This document shows positions 1 through 11,739 of a stretch of DNA of 64,000 nucleotides, in pieces. Origin of the DNA: Armigeres subalbatus (lineage: Eukaryota; Arthropoda; Insecta; Diptera; Culicidae). The translations under genes and the position numbers were made by a program. A model generated the notes under the pieces. The model saw only the letters and a program-made list of their open reading frames with translations, ran no database searches and was not told the origin of the DNA. Position 1 is the first letter of the stretch, and the number at the start of each line of letters is the position of its first letter. The stretch is from contig NC_085140.1 in NCBI RefSeq assembly GCF_024139115.2, positions 232,130,371 to 232,194,370 of the forward strand, read 5' to 3'.

Positions 1-235
1 GGAGCCCGGATTGCCCATCAATCTCTGGAGGGGACGGTGAAAGCTGTTTACCACCTATCCCGTAGTTTAACAGAAGCTGAATGCAATTAAAGTCAAGTGG
101 AAAAGGAAGGCTTGGCTTTTATCTTCGCAGTGACCCAGTTTCATCAAACGCTTTTCGGTCAGAAGTTTATCCTCATGCAGGGTTGATTGTGGGTTGATAC
201 CAGACGGAGTTGGGCAGGTAGAATAATTTATTTGA
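1..235. other. Spacer, no feature seen
   Basis: No coding or repeat signature is visible before the first tandem unit. The short minus-strand ORF here has no recognisable motif. Confidence 0.4.
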
Positions 236-374
236 GCTCCAGAACATTTGGAGAACATGGAGCATCAGCATCAAACTATTTTGGACTGTACATAATAGGC
301 AAGGGCTCTAGGGACTTGTATGGACATGCTGGGTTGACTTTTATTGGATACCAGGCGTAGTTGACCTTGTAGAC

Positions 375-1075
375 TAGACTGGCCCAGATTACTATGGGGA
401 GAAAAAAATGTTGTCGAATTCCACGGGGCACCCCCCAGAATTGTGTCTTTGGGTGAGAAAATCAATCTCTGAAAATTTCAGCTCAATCGCTTGTTGCATA
501 AGCTGGCGCATTTGATTTGAAGTTTGTATGGGGATTTCAGCCAAAATGTATAGAAAAATACACCTCCGTCACTCATTCGATCTGGAAATTGGTTCTGATT
601 GCTCGATTGACCTCAGAATTGCAAAAACGACAGTTGGTATGCTACAGAACAATTTCACAGAACATTGCATGATGATTAAATGAACTTTTATATAATTTTC
701 GGCTAATTTATAAGGAGCTGATTTGTGTATTTTTTGGTTTTTTGATCGAATCGCATCAGCCGAAACCTATATAAAAGTTCATTTAATCATCATACAATGT
801 TCTGTGAAATTGTTCTGTAGCATACCAACTGCCGTTTTTGCAATTCTGAGGTCAATCGAGCAATCAGAACCAAATTCCAGATCGAATAAGTGACGGAGGT
901 GTATTTTCCTATACATTTAGGCTGAAATCCCCATACAAACTTCAAATCAAATGCGCCAGCTTATGCAACAAGCGATTGAGCTGAAATTTTCAGAGATTGA
1001 TTTTCTCACCCAAAGACACAATCCTGGGGGGTGCCCCGTGGAATTAGACAACTTTTTGTTTCCTGGGCCAGTCTA
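375..1075. mobile_element. 701-bp foldback DNA transposon (hAT-like MITE)
   Basis: The element is almost entirely a long inverted repeat centred near 725. The sequence from the left end (TAGACTGGCCCAG, 375-387) reappears inverted at the right end (CTGGGCCAGTCTA, 1063-1075). Arms of roughly 300 bp match closely, for example the 'cccatacaaacttcaaatca' block. It is flanked by a perfect 8-bp direct repeat, TTGTAGAC, at 367-374 and 1076-1083. The 8-bp duplication fits hAT-type transposition. There is no transposase, so it is non-autonomous. It sits inside the tandem array and is therefore younger than the array. Confidence 0.85.
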
Positions 1076-1172
1076 TTGTAGACCAATTGATTCCTAATTC
1101 CAGAACAATTTGGAAAACGTAGAAAATCTGTATCACACTAATTAGGACTGCATATTATACGCAAGGGCTCTA

Positions 1173-1303
1173 CTCAGTCAACACAAGATCGTATATGATG
1201 CAGTATAAAACACTAAAGTGGAGGCGATAAAGGTACTTCCCTATATACAACATGTACGTATATCGCCTCCACTTTAGCATCATATACGATTTTGTGATGA
1301 CTG
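1173..1303. mobile_element. ~131-bp foldback MITE
   Basis: Inverted arms near 1174-1218 and 1260-1303 share 'atcgtatatgatgc' and 'ctaaagtggaggcgata' with only a few mismatches. The element interrupts a copy of the ~151-bp tandem unit between 'caagggctcta' and 'acttgtatggac', which shows it is an insertion. The exact ends and target duplication are not clear. Confidence 0.6.
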
Positions 1304-1590
1304 GATAGTTACTTGTATGGACATTCTGGGCTTATTTCGATTGGATATCAAGCGTAGTTGATCTTCCAGAACAATTTGGAAGACCTAGAACATGTGCATC
1401 AATCTAATTTGAACTGCACATAATATGCAAGGACCTAAGGGACTTGTATGGACATGCTGGGTTGCTTTCGATCTGATATCGGTCGTAGTTGATCTTGTGG
1501 ACCAATCGGTTTGAAGTGCAGAATATTTGAAGAGCCTTGAACATCTGCATCATACTAATTTGACAGCATCCGTACTCCAGTTGATCTTGC

Positions 1591-2876
1591 AAAAAATTAG
1601 GATCCTTTGAAACATAACAAACTAGCAAACTACAGGAAAATAGACGAGGTGAATAAGACAACCGTGAAAGAAATGTGAAAATCGCTTCGAAGACGCCTGG
1701 GAGCCTGCTGTTTACAATCATGTCAATCGACATGTGAACCAAGAGCATGTACTTCCCAACATGCAATTAGGTTCAGGTTTCCCATAATACGTTCCATACA
1801 AATACTTGCACACTTGTTCATTTATTTAATAAAAATGGATGTGATTAAATTTGCATAAAAAGTTTAGTCACAAGATGAATCATTGCACAATTGAACCATG
1901 CGTCTCCATATGCTTTTATGCTTATATGCTGCTGAACGCAAATTCAGATTTCGTAATAACTTAGTATTTTAACTTATATTAACATGCAACCATGCACACA
2001 TGCGAATGACTTCATCGACGTTGAAGCGAAGTACCTATTCCAACTTTGTTGCCAAATAATCTCGGAATTTTACCAATCAAACAAAAACACAAGTAACCAG
2101 TCAACTTTAGAGGTCGAGAACTCCAAATGCAACATATGAGCATCGCGAGTACAGATGTACTGTCGACCAGTGTTATGTAATGGGTGACGTTGGTTGTTTA
2201 TACACACGTCACTACACAAAAGTAGCGGATGTTGGATTTTTTTTCACAATTATATAAAAGAAGCTACTAAAACCTGTGTAAGAACTAGTCGTTTGCGAAA
2301 ATGACAGATTCCTATGCTAAAAATGTAAAGCCTTATACACTTTTGCAAGAGAAGTTTGCAAAATTGTAAGGCCACTATGTCACCTTTTTTGTATAAAGCA
2401 TCTAAAAAAAATTAGGAACGTGACCCTTCTCTGTAAACAGGTTAGTTTTCAATTCATATTTTTTGCTGGATAGTATTGGAAGTTTGTGTAGTTTATAACT
2501 GTGATGCTAATTAGATCGGTTTTTATTTGTTTTGCAAATCCGATTATATTATTATTAAATTTAATTCATTATCTTAAAGGTAAACCGTCTAACTCAAACC
2601 TTTGTGGGGGTATACAGCGGGACCACCACCATCATCATCATCAAGGGAACTGTATCATTATCGCATTCGATATTAATTAAGTAGTATTCTGACATGAATT
2701 CACCGAAACTGCAATGCTAGTCCCAGGAAAGCATTTATTAGTCCTTCATGCAATAATCAAAGGTACACGCTGATTTTTGTGATTTTTTTCAGCAGTGAGC
2801 ACGCATGTTGACAAAAAGAAGCGACGAATTTGGTGCCGTATTTCTTTGTTTAGCGATGAGATGGATATATGTACAG
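1591..2876. other. AT-rich spacer
   Basis: No gene is supported. A short CAC/CAT trinucleotide run lies near 2624-2643. The stretch 2366-2430 resembles the interior of the TTA-target MITEs found at 14966 and 42248 ('ctatgtcac...ttttgtat.aagc'), so a decayed copy may be present. Confidence 0.4.
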
Positions 2877-3585
2877 TAGGGTGGCTCAAAAAACACTTTT
2901 TCAAATTTTTTGATGGGCCGCCCTCTTATTCGGTTCTATTTGATGCCCTGATGCTCTGGACAAAATTTCAGCCAAATCGGTCAACGTTTGGGCAGTGCTA
3001 AACTCGTTGGAAGTTTATATGGAAAAATGTATGCAGAAATATCCAAAAACAGTGATTTGCAGTTAGACGGTACAATTTACGATCAAGAACCATGATACTC
3101 ATTCAGATTTTTTAGAATTAAATACAGAATGTAATGCTGAAAACCGCGAGAAGATTAGAGTTTTTTAGGCAAAGATATTAGCATTTTACTGGAGTGTTGT
3201 AGGGGTGAATTTATTTCTTTTCAAAGGTAAAAGAAACGAAATTTGCTCAAACCCCACTTCAGAGAAATGCTAATAACTTAGCCGGGCAAACTCTAATCTT
3301 CTCGCGGTTTTCTGCATAGCATTCTGTATTAAATTCTTCAAGATCTGAGTGAGTATCATAGTTCTTCATCGTAAGTTGTGCCGTCCAACTGCAATTCACT
3401 GTTTTGGGATGTTTCTGCATACATTTTTGCATATAAACTTCCAACGAGTTTAGCACTGCCCAAACGTTGACCGATTTGGCTGAAATTTTGTCCAGAGCAT
3501 CGGGGCATCAAATAGAAACGAATAAGAGGGCGGCCCATCAAAAAATTTGAAAAAAGTTTTTCCCATACTAATTTGAGCCACCCTA
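2877..3585. mobile_element. 709-bp hAT-like foldback MITE, copy A
   Basis: Terminal inverted repeats begin TAGGGTGGCTCAAA and end TTTGAGCCACCCTA. The two halves are diverged inverted copies of each other, sharing blocks such as 'caaatcggtcaacgtttggg' and its complement. A perfect 8-bp target duplication ATGTACAG flanks it at 2869-2876 and 3586-3593. The TAGGG start and 8-bp duplication are typical of the hAT superfamily. The small ORFs on both strands inside it are shadows of the palindrome. A second copy is at 16421-17122. Confidence 0.9.
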
Positions 3586-3593
3586 ATGTACAG

Positions 3594-4150
3594 TGAAATG
3601 GAGATCGGAACATTTCCCCTAATTGGCAACATAGAAATTTGTGAGAACTTGAAGTGACTCTGAGTGTAAACAGTTATGTTGTATGATACAACAATATATC
3701 CTGCCTTCCCGAGAAACACAAATCAGACAAAAAATGTTGCAGCAACTTAATTGTGACTGAATCTGATCACACATGAGTTGCGGTAACCTATGTGGAACTT
3801 GTATGCTGCTAGGGTTCTATAGCACCATTGCTGATTTTCAACAAGACGATATTATTAAATACAATATATGAGCTTCTGATGATATCTCTTAAAATAGGTT
3901 CATTTACTAAGCTTTTCAAGCTTTTTCTTAATTTCTTTAATGGTGGTTACAATACTTATCTTGCATTTTGTACCGATTGCTAATGTTTGTTTTTCTTTGC
4001 TCGTTTGGTACTGCGTTTGACGGTTTGATTGGTACTGTCGGCTTCACTCTTTGCAGGCCTCTATCTATAAACAACGTCTCTGGTCATTATGAAATAGCAA
4101 CTTAGAGTGATCAAACAAGCTTGCAATGGAGCTTCTTATTGATGTAGTTT
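3594..4150. other. Spacer, no feature seen
   Basis: AT-rich sequence with no coding or repeat signature that I can support. Confidence 0.35.
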
Positions 4151-4236
4151 TATACTGCCGCTAACCGCAAGTCGAGCACATCTGTATATGGGCTTCCATA
4201 TACAGATGTGCTCGACTTGCGGTTAGCGGCAGTATA
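4151..4236. mobile_element. Perfect 41-bp-arm hairpin, probable TA-target mini-MITE
   Basis: Positions 4151-4191 and 4196-4236 are perfect reverse complements separated by a 4-nt loop (gctt). The outermost TA on each side fits a Tc1/mariner-type TA duplication around an 82-bp element starting TACTGCCGCTAACCG. If transcribed, it would form an uninterrupted 41-bp duplex, too perfect for a typical miRNA precursor but suitable as a Dicer-2 substrate. Confidence 0.75.
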
Positions 4237-6478
4237 GTTGGAAATAAGTAAGTGTAGATTTGTACATAATTTTACAAAGTCCTTACCTTAAAAGCTTTAC
4301 CAATTTTACTTATTTCTTTAGTTTGATTAATTTGCTTATTTTCTATATCGACTTGATTGTGGAATATACATCTGTCAAGTTAATTTGACCGAAGACGGTA
4401 GTCATTCCAACGAATGGCGACATTTCAAATTTTACTTGGAACAAGTGATCCATTTTACAACCGTTTATTCATATCTTATTTTCGTCCACTCAATCATTCA
4501 TGTGCTGTACGCGTACTGTGATGTCCTCCAGTACCAACAAATTTCATTTTTCATTCCCGGCCGTTGATTTATACCTTTCAAGAATGATTAATTAATCAAT
4601 GCAAACACGTTCATTTATTTTTATCTGTCCATTCCTATTCAGCGTTTCAAACTGGCTGGCGGTTGCAGAATGTTGGCTCTACGGTGGCTATGGCAATCAT
4701 CTGGTGGTGCGGATTAGAAGCAATCGCTGCCCCATTCCATCACACAACAAGGTAAAAGAAAGAGGAAAGCGGACAGAAATAAGACATCTAGTTACAGTTA
4801 GTGAAATATTAATTTTGAATAATTTAGAATTCTGTGCAGATAACAAAAGCAATAAATTCGATAAAGCTTCCAAAACCAATCAGTATTTATTCCTGACCTG
4901 ATACATTATATTGACCACTTCCTCCTACACATGTGCTGCAGATCCGCATGTGGGGTGCCACGCTGCCGGACTGATGGAGCGATTGTTTCTGGGTGGTGCC
5001 CATTTGTATTCCGCTGCCTCAACGTCAGACGTCACTCTGCGCGCAAACCGATCAGCACTGATACATCGGAATGAAAAATAATGTACGAAACGAAGTCATG
5101 CAAATTAAATAAATATGTCAAACACGTTGTTAGGTCGTTATCAGCGAAAATATAAATCGCTGTAGGGATATCATACTTCAGACTCGCTGACGTTCTGACA
5201 GACCTCGAAAGCAATGAATCATTTCATATTCCCGTCTGCTGCTGTCAGATTGCATCAGCATAGAGTTTTGAGCTCACATGTTTTCTGAGCTTTCCTTTTT
5301 TGCCACTTGCAGCTACCAGTCATGGCTCAGAATTGAAGGTTCGGCGTGAGTGCTTGTAGAAGCAGGGTTGAAACGCTTTCGATAAGTATCGAGTGCAATA
5401 ATTCGAGGAATCGGGTAATGCGAAGTACTTGGCATTATTCAATACGAATAGACCCAGGTTTTTTTTTTGCACGGTTTGGCTTTAGTCGTTTAAGACCTTC
5501 AGCATCAATGAGTTAACCCCACGAAAAAAATCACAAAAAATCAAAGAAAATTCAGGGGGTAGTTAAAAAGCTGTGTAAGTTCAGGTTAACCGAGAAATTA
5601 ATGAATTCCAACCGCGTAAAAAAACTGGGTGTACGTAATTCACACAAAAAGTTAGTTCAATCTCATGTTGGCTTATAAAGGTATTTACACTTACATTTTC
5701 GTGTTTCTTCTAATCGAGTTCACCCGAAACTCGCTTCTTCGATAATACTCCAGTACCTGTTGTACTACTGTTTTTTGCTCCCAGAAGCTACTCTAAAAAA
5801 TTCAGCCTGATCCGTCAAGTGTAAGTGGATGCTTAACGAGCATGAAGTTTATATGGGAAAAATCGACTAAATTTATGGAAAAATGCATACTTTACATTTG
5901 TACCTCTAGGTGGCGCTGTAGTCATTCAATTCCGCTTATAAGTGACATTTACAATCTTTAAATTATTGCGAAGAGGCTCCCGAAAACTGCGAGTGATTTT
6001 GTCAAAAAATAAAAAAGTTACAATATGTACAGTAAACATTGGCTTTTCAGCTGGGGAAAACGCGCCATCCTGCTATTCTACATGCAGATTCGATCGGATA
6101 GATGTGCTTCGATTTACGTGGTGTGTCCGTTACTAGCTTTGACATATACTAAAATTAACGATATTGCGGCTCCCTAACATTTTGCTGATTGGCAAATCTG
6201 GGTGACGCGGATCTCACGGATCAGTCAACGAGCGAGAATGCCCTGTGGTTTCTTAACAATAGGATCTTGAACTCATTTACCATCTTGACGACAAACAGTT
6301 AATATGTCTGGTACAGGCTGGCACTGAAGACCAATTAATATTGTGGGCTTAAGAAGGAATGTGAAATTTACTGGACTTTTCGGATTCCATTTTTTATTCA
6401 ATGCTTTTTAAGCTGTAGAAATCGTGCACTTATTTCCAGACACTATTCCAGAAATTATAAACAAATTAAAAACCTTGA
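4237..6478. other. Long spacer without recognisable genes
   Basis: About 2.2 kb. The only ORFs are 60-100 codons long with no motif, signal or splice context that convinces me. Base composition is AT-rich except for short islands near 4640-5060. A relic of an interspersed repeat may lie near 5790-5930 ('tttatatgggaaaaatcga'), but I could not define it. Confidence 0.4.
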
Positions 6479-6815
6479 TTGATCCACTTAGTGGTGTTGG
6501 TGCCTTTCTCGCGCATTAGATAAACTAAAAAAGCTTGAGTGTAATTTTATAGTGTTTTTTTTTGTGAAAGCCATATTTTGGCCATAACTTATGATCCCAT
6601 AGTTCGATCTGGCCCATTTTCAATAGAAAACAATGGAACAGGATTCTCCGTCGAATGATGAAAGTTTCTTTGCGCACGTACATAAATACACAACACACGC
6701 ACACACTGACAACACCTCAATTCGTGGGAGACACTGGGTTTCCTGGTCTCCTATAAAAAGTATGTTTTTGAAGTGAACATATAGCTTTAACGTGAACTTT
6801 GTATACGAGAAAGGC
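6479..6815. repeat. Interspersed repeat with 'cctttctcg' inverted ends
   Basis: It starts with 'gatccacttagtggtgttgg' followed by 'tgcctttctcgcg' and ends with 'gtatacgagaaaggc', so short inverted ends can be read. The first segment recurs in diverged form, inverted, at 23407-23450 and 63411-63465. The other end ('cctttctcgtatac') recurs near 61744. This is probably a MITE or SINE-like family, and I cannot name it. Confidence 0.45.
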
Positions 6816-7014
6816 ATGAAAATTAATAAAATGTAGATAGCCGGTAGTTGTAATTGGATAGGTTCGTTCGATGAAGAACTACATGTTTCAATGTGTCTAC
6901 ATCAGGCACCATCCGGCAGTTTTTCGAAGACATAGAAACTATGGAAATAATGATAAACATTTGATAACGCATTTTGATAAATCATAGTGAAGTGATTCGA
7001 CTTTAAGTTAGATG

Positions 7015-7092
7015 CGAAGAGTCCATCGTTACGCTGGTTGATTTGTGGAACTGTATCGTCCAGGAAATTCTTGAATGGTCTATAAACTAGGA
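7015..7092 (+). repeat. Isolated monomer of the 31-kb satellite
   Basis: The segment 'gtccatcgttacgctggttg' followed by 'aattcttgaatg.tctat.aac' matches the ~144-bp unit tandemly repeated at 30950-33600, about 24 kb away, in the same orientation. Only one unit is visible here. Confidence 0.6.
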
Positions 7093-7189
7093 ATTCATGT
7101 TAAATTGCTGATCATGTTTCTATAGACCTGTATAAGACTATTAGATCTTCACCCGTAACTAAATATGTCACATACTTTACTGCCTTTAT

Positions 7190-7330
7190 ACGCATAGCTG
7201 TCCCATGTACATAGGAAATCTCAGTAAACATGGGACAAATATGCCCGAGTAGCACACTTGTCGTATACCAGTCACTATGACTCATATGCAACCAAGTCCA
7301 GTCACATTGGAGTTGCAGCAACAAAATCGA
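7190..7330. repeat. Dispersed repeat shared with 19965-20010
   Basis: The block 'gtacataggaaat.tca.taa', followed by 'gggacaaatatgc', occurs here and again near 19970-20008 with few differences. Inverted 'tgtccc'/'gggaca' ends bracket the block. Family unknown. Confidence 0.45.
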
Positions 7331-7470
7331 TCTGAATTGTGCTACTAAGGTGCGTATGATGGCAGTTTATGTGGTACATAGAACAGAATGTGATCTACAC
7401 GCGTTTCCAAATATCTATCGGCCTGTTTCAAATAGGGTAACCGGCGGTAATGTTGGGCCTGGATGTAACA

Positions 7471-8649
7471 TCCCAAGTAACATTTTGAGTTTTATCATAC
7501 TCTATTAGCAGTTTTGGAGAGTAAATTTTCAAGATTAGCAATAAAACTCAAATCTACATGACAACCTCTTGATGACCGCTACAAGATTATGTTATGACTA
7601 AGTGGACCACTCTTGAGATCGCCTTCAAAACAAGTTTAAGGTTATTCATAAGAGTTCCATAAAACCGCTGTCAAAAAAGGAAATTTCTTTTCCGTGGAGC
7701 TTTTTGTTATTGTTTTGAAAAAAAAAAGGATAATCATTCAAATGGAAGAATGAAATTAAAAACAACATCACGGGCATGGATGAAAATAATATTCAATTAT
7801 TGGAAATTGGACGCCCAGAATTCGTTCGCGTGCTTGCAAATTTTTCTGCGCGTTCGAATTTCTGGTGAAAACAGGTAAGAAAATCAGTTTTTTCAAGTGC
7901 GCCGTTGTAATACTGTGATTTACAACCAATTAATTAGTAATATGCTGCCTTTTCCTCTGGTGGCATTCCGATTTGCAAGGAAACATTTCTCGTGCTTCAA
8001 ATTTTGAAAATCATCTTGAAATGCAGCGATTATTACTAATTGTCATTAATAATAATCGCTGCATTGCAAGAGATTTTGCGAAAGATTTACGCCGATATAA
8101 AATTATTTTTTCCTACCAGCATGGCTGCTGGAATCATAATATCTGTTTCATTTTCAGAAGTGGCATTTGACCAATAAACAACAAAATCTTAAATATGCGA
8201 ATGCTCAGTTAGAAAAATTTATGTAATTTTTATGTTCTTTGTTTAAAATATTTGGGGAACATGGAACAGAAACATCTGTTTTTAGCCATTCGATTGACCA
8301 TAGTTCACCAAGTTCAACATAAACATTATGTTCTTGTACAATACCATTATAAACCTAATTAAAACTACAATGTTTTATTTAGGTTATGCGTAAGACAAGT
8401 CTTAGACCAATATATTCGGCTTTATGACAGTTTTCAAAATTGGTTTTATTAGAGTCCTCAAGATAATCATTAGGCCCTTAATAAGCTCATAAAGCATTTG
8501 ACATTTGTGGTTTTATTGAACGTTTTATTATGATTTTGAAGATAGCTACAAGTCTTCCAATAAGGGTAATCTCGCGGTATTGATCAAAGCAGCGATAAAG
8601 CCGTTAAAAACTTAGATAAATCTATGAAGTCTTGAATTGTTACTTGGGA
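7471..8649. mobile_element. ~1.18-kb element bounded by TCCCAAGTAACA inverted ends
   Basis: TCCCAAGTAACA at 7471 is mirrored by TGTTACTTGGGA ending at 8649. The interior is AT-rich, has no ORF with a recognisable motif, and contains a clean 15-bp-arm hairpin (8021-8035 with 8050-8064). I see no convincing target duplication, so it could be one element, two nested elements, or two solitary termini of one family. Confidence 0.45.
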
Positions 8650-9945
8650 TTGGCTCATCACGCAAATTAATCAATATTTCAGCGATAATACGTCGATTTG
8701 TAGGGAGATATTAACCAGTGCTTCTTTAGAAAAGTGTATCAAACAAATATCTGTTTCATAACTCTAAATTTACACACTTCTTAAACTATTAAAAGGAATT
8801 ATCTTGCGTGAAAAATCACTTTGACTCGGTTTTCTAGCAGCCATGTTTCTTTGACTTATGCAGGCTGGCTGTGCTAGAGTTTTTCTTTTGCCCAATAAAA
8901 GAGTTTTCTGAATGAACATACCTGCTTTCGCACATCAGATGAATGGATAACAACCACACTATGTCAGCTATCATTTTTATTTCACAATTTCCATTAGTAT
9001 AGCGACATAATTAACCAAAACTTTTTTGGACAATACTGGGGGCACCCGTAGCCAAATGGTGGCATGCGCTTTCGATTTGTAGCACTACGTTAGTATAGGT
9101 GAAACTCTAAAATCAAAACATTCTCACCAATAACCCGTACTGGAGAAAATAACCGAAAGCTGCAGATAGAATATCCGATGCTTGCGATTAGGTTGCTGAG
9201 ATTTTTTGTAAAAACAGGTTAATCCACTCAGCGGTTAAGTTTCATTCGCAAATTACATAACGCTAAAATCAACCCACACCAAGCCTCTAGTAATGCTTCA
9301 TGTATGGCAGGGATCTGAAATTTATAAAGCCCTTAACGCTCAGACAAGTACCCTCTTACAACCTAAAACGTCATGTAGTTTGTGAATGGGCCCTCATGAT
9401 GCTTTTCTCGAATCACGATTTAATCGCTTTAATTTGCAGAACATACCAAAAATGGTGTCTCTGACATGTCACTGCAAAAAGTTTTGTGAATTCTGATTTT
9501 TTTCCCAATACCTATACCTAAATAGAATCTATTTAGTTTGTAAAGTGTACTTAAAAATGTTATAAAAAAATATTTGCATTGAGAGAAAGTGTGTTTGAGA
9601 AAGTGATCTGGTGTCAAAATCTTGCGTCGCTAATCATTGGCGGAAAGGATAAATTTGGATGGCCGCATTTGACTTAAAAAAAAACCTTCAAACTTCGTAG
9701 GAAACGGACAATGTTTCGCAAAGTTGGTGAGATCAAGCCATTTTTCCCTTATTTGCTTTTTTGCTTTTCAAAATGCAATACTAGTGTTTTGCGGTGTTTT
9801 ATGATAACCTTTATTTATGAAGCTGTTTCGATTCCAATAAATTTCAGTTGTTGACAGTACTGCATACAATCAATTCTTTACTTCCCAAAGAATTAGCTTA
9901 CATTTACTTATATAACTTCACGATACTCTTTCACACCACTTCATA
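8650..9945. other. AT-rich spacer
   Basis: No gene is supported. A tRNA-head-like string near 9050-9082 ('cacccgtagccaaatggtgg') may be the remnant of another tRNA-derived SINE, but no B box follows it. Confidence 0.35.
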
Positions 9946-9966
9946 CTTTCTTTGTCATTACAGATC

Positions 9967-10050
9967 ATGTTGCACGGAAAAACTCGTTTAGTCATGGTTT
10001 TTCTTTGCTGTCTTTTCCACTTTACTGCGGATTTCGCTCATTTTGGGATG
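9967..10050 (+). CDS. Candidate host exon encoding a signal peptide (partial)
   Basis: A pyrimidine-rich acceptor (tactttctttgtcattacag, ending 9963) precedes an ATG at 9967. The frame runs 28 codons to a strong donor at 10051 (ATG|GTGAGT). The peptide has a short basic start (MLHGKTR), a hydrophobic core (LVMVFLCCLFHFTA) and a small-residue cleavage-like region, which is classic signal-peptide architecture. The likely reading is the first coding exon of a secreted or single-pass membrane protein whose 5' UTR is split by an intron. No downstream exon is recognised in the window, so the protein family cannot be named. The 77-codon ORF that reads through the donor is probably not the real protein. 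Confidence 0.45.
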
Positions 10051-10247
10051 GTGAGTGCATATTCTCATTGGATCCAGAGGATTGACTTGTTTTCCCGGAA
10101 TGGGTGTGTTCTTAGTGGGGTGGGAGATTCAGCGGAGAGGAAGTGTCCGTGGCTGGATGAACGAGTTTCCCCGTGTGAAGTTTAAATAACAGTTGCATCT
10201 ATGTATTATAATTATATGTTTATAAATATGAAGATAATATCCTAGGC

Positions 10248-10469
10248 TTAGGATGTATGTCCGGAACGAAGACATTTATTTTGGTGAGACAAATCTGATT
10301 TTGATATGAAATTTATCATATCGTCTTTGTTTGCATCACATTCCACAACTGGAATACTGCCGCCTTGTGGGTTGTTGATCATGGAGGTCTCTGAACCAGG
10401 TTGTTGTTCGGGCATTCGTATTACGCGCGGCTGGCACAAACATTCATTAGTCCAATGAAGGGTTTCCAC
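10248..10469 (-). CDS. Short ORF of unknown origin (73 codons)
   Basis: The minus-strand frame reads about 73 codons with a mixed, protein-like composition (Pro/Gln/Ser/Asp rich, including PEQQPGSETSMINNPQ). It ends 'DLSHQNKCLRSGHTS' and has no domain I recognise. It could be the 3' coding exon of a host gene or transposon debris. No clear acceptor upstream decides this. Confidence 0.2.
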   Translation of the reverse strand: METLHWTNECLCQPRVIRMPEQQPGSETSMINNPQGGSIPVVECDANKDDMINFISKSDLSHQNKCLRSGHTS

Positions 10470-11129
10470 CCGGGAATTTTTATTTTACTATAATAAGCGT
10501 TCTTGCCTATTTGTTCTTGGTATTTTGCGAATAAAAATTCGATGTCGTTTGGAAATTTATATATAGTTTTAATTAAAGAGTCAAAATATTCAAAAGTTAG
10601 TCGCGAAATGACTGGAATTGTTATTTAACAACATTTCATTGCTATGAAAACATAAAAAACATCTTATAAGCTCGAAAAAAGGAAGAAAATATTTTTGTCC
10701 GCCAGTTTGCATGGGGAGGCCCCATAGTGCAGTGGTAGCTTGGCTTTAACTAGAGTCTTCGCAGTTATTGATTGGGGGTTTACTAGGGGGATACGGGATT
10801 GTGGGGCGATAGTGTCCCGATGGCTATGTGGTGTCAACGACGAAGAAAAATCAGATCACTCTATATTTAATATACAAAAATTGGATGGTTCGTCACAACA
10901 TGTGTCGGCATACACTAGTAACACATATTTCTATCAGATTCCCATAAGAACTTTCAGTAAGAATAATATTTTGAAATATATATATATATCTATTACATTT
11001 TACATTTACAAAATTTTTGTATAGTTCGTCATCGAAGATGACGACATGTGTTAGTAATTTTCTAAAATAGTTGAATTAATTTATTGTTGTTCTAATTTTA
11101 ATTAATAATGGTTGCATGGATCGCATCAC
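10470..11129. other. Spacer
   Basis: Mostly AT-rich. Near 10710-10830 a string 'ccatagtgcagtggtagctt' has a weak tRNA A-box look, but no B box follows. I do not support a gene here. Confidence 0.3.
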
Positions 11130-11475
11130 TTACCAAGGTGAATCCTGATCCATGTAATAACGTACCCTGTCCCAACTAACCAAAATCCTTCCTGTGACAA
11201 CTGTGGGGATCCAGAGGTGTTCTCGGTCTCTAGTAGCAACGGATGTCACACCAACATCCCTTCCCTTCCCAGATGACCGTAAGGACGTGGCCGGCGCCGT
11301 TATTGGTCCTTTTATATCTTGAACTCTCAATCTGTGCACATTGAGGTTGGACAGCTACTCCCAAGCCCCAACTATTGGTTCCCTGTGCAATTTTGATTGT
11401 TCTGATCAATCACGGAGTAGCAACTACGAATTGTGCGGTCATCAAGCTCAAGCTCAAGCTCATTAATTTGCAGAA
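11130..11475. repeat. Interspersed repeat, copy 1
   Basis: This segment ('atccttcctgtg', 'cttcccttccc', 'acgtggccggcgccgttatt', 'atcacggagtagcaac', then AGCTCA iterations near 11445-11462) is found again in diverged form at 44480-44770. A more distant relative of its tail lies at 20940-20975. It has no ORF and no tRNA-like boxes, so it is an unnamed dispersed repeat. Confidence 0.65.
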
Positions 11476-11739
11476 CTTACCAAAAATAATTGCCTACCTT
11501 GTAACGATTTCCTAGTGCACACAGCGCGAAATTACAAACTGACCAATCTTTACTGACCAAATGGTTCACTGGTTCAATCAACTGGGCTTCCCCATTCAAA
11601 AAGTACTCCAAAAGATTTTCCATACTTATTCTAGATTTATTGCTTACGTTTAGATATGTACAAAAAGGGGTTTATCCCGTAAATGATTTTTTAGCTTATA
11701 ATAACGTTTGAGCTCAAAAATTGTCTTAACCTATTACTT

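Larger units (their letters stand above)
236..1590. repeat. ~151-bp tandem repeat array, four units
   Basis: Four diverged copies of a unit begin near 241, 1102, 1369 and 1520, each with an 'agaacaatttggaa'-like start followed by 'catcatactaatttgga'. Three of them continue into 'cttgtatggacatgctggg' and 'gcgtagttgatcttg'. After removing the two inserted foldback elements, the spacing is about 136-152 bp. The array runs off into non-repetitive sequence near 1590. I do not recognise the family. Confidence 0.7.
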
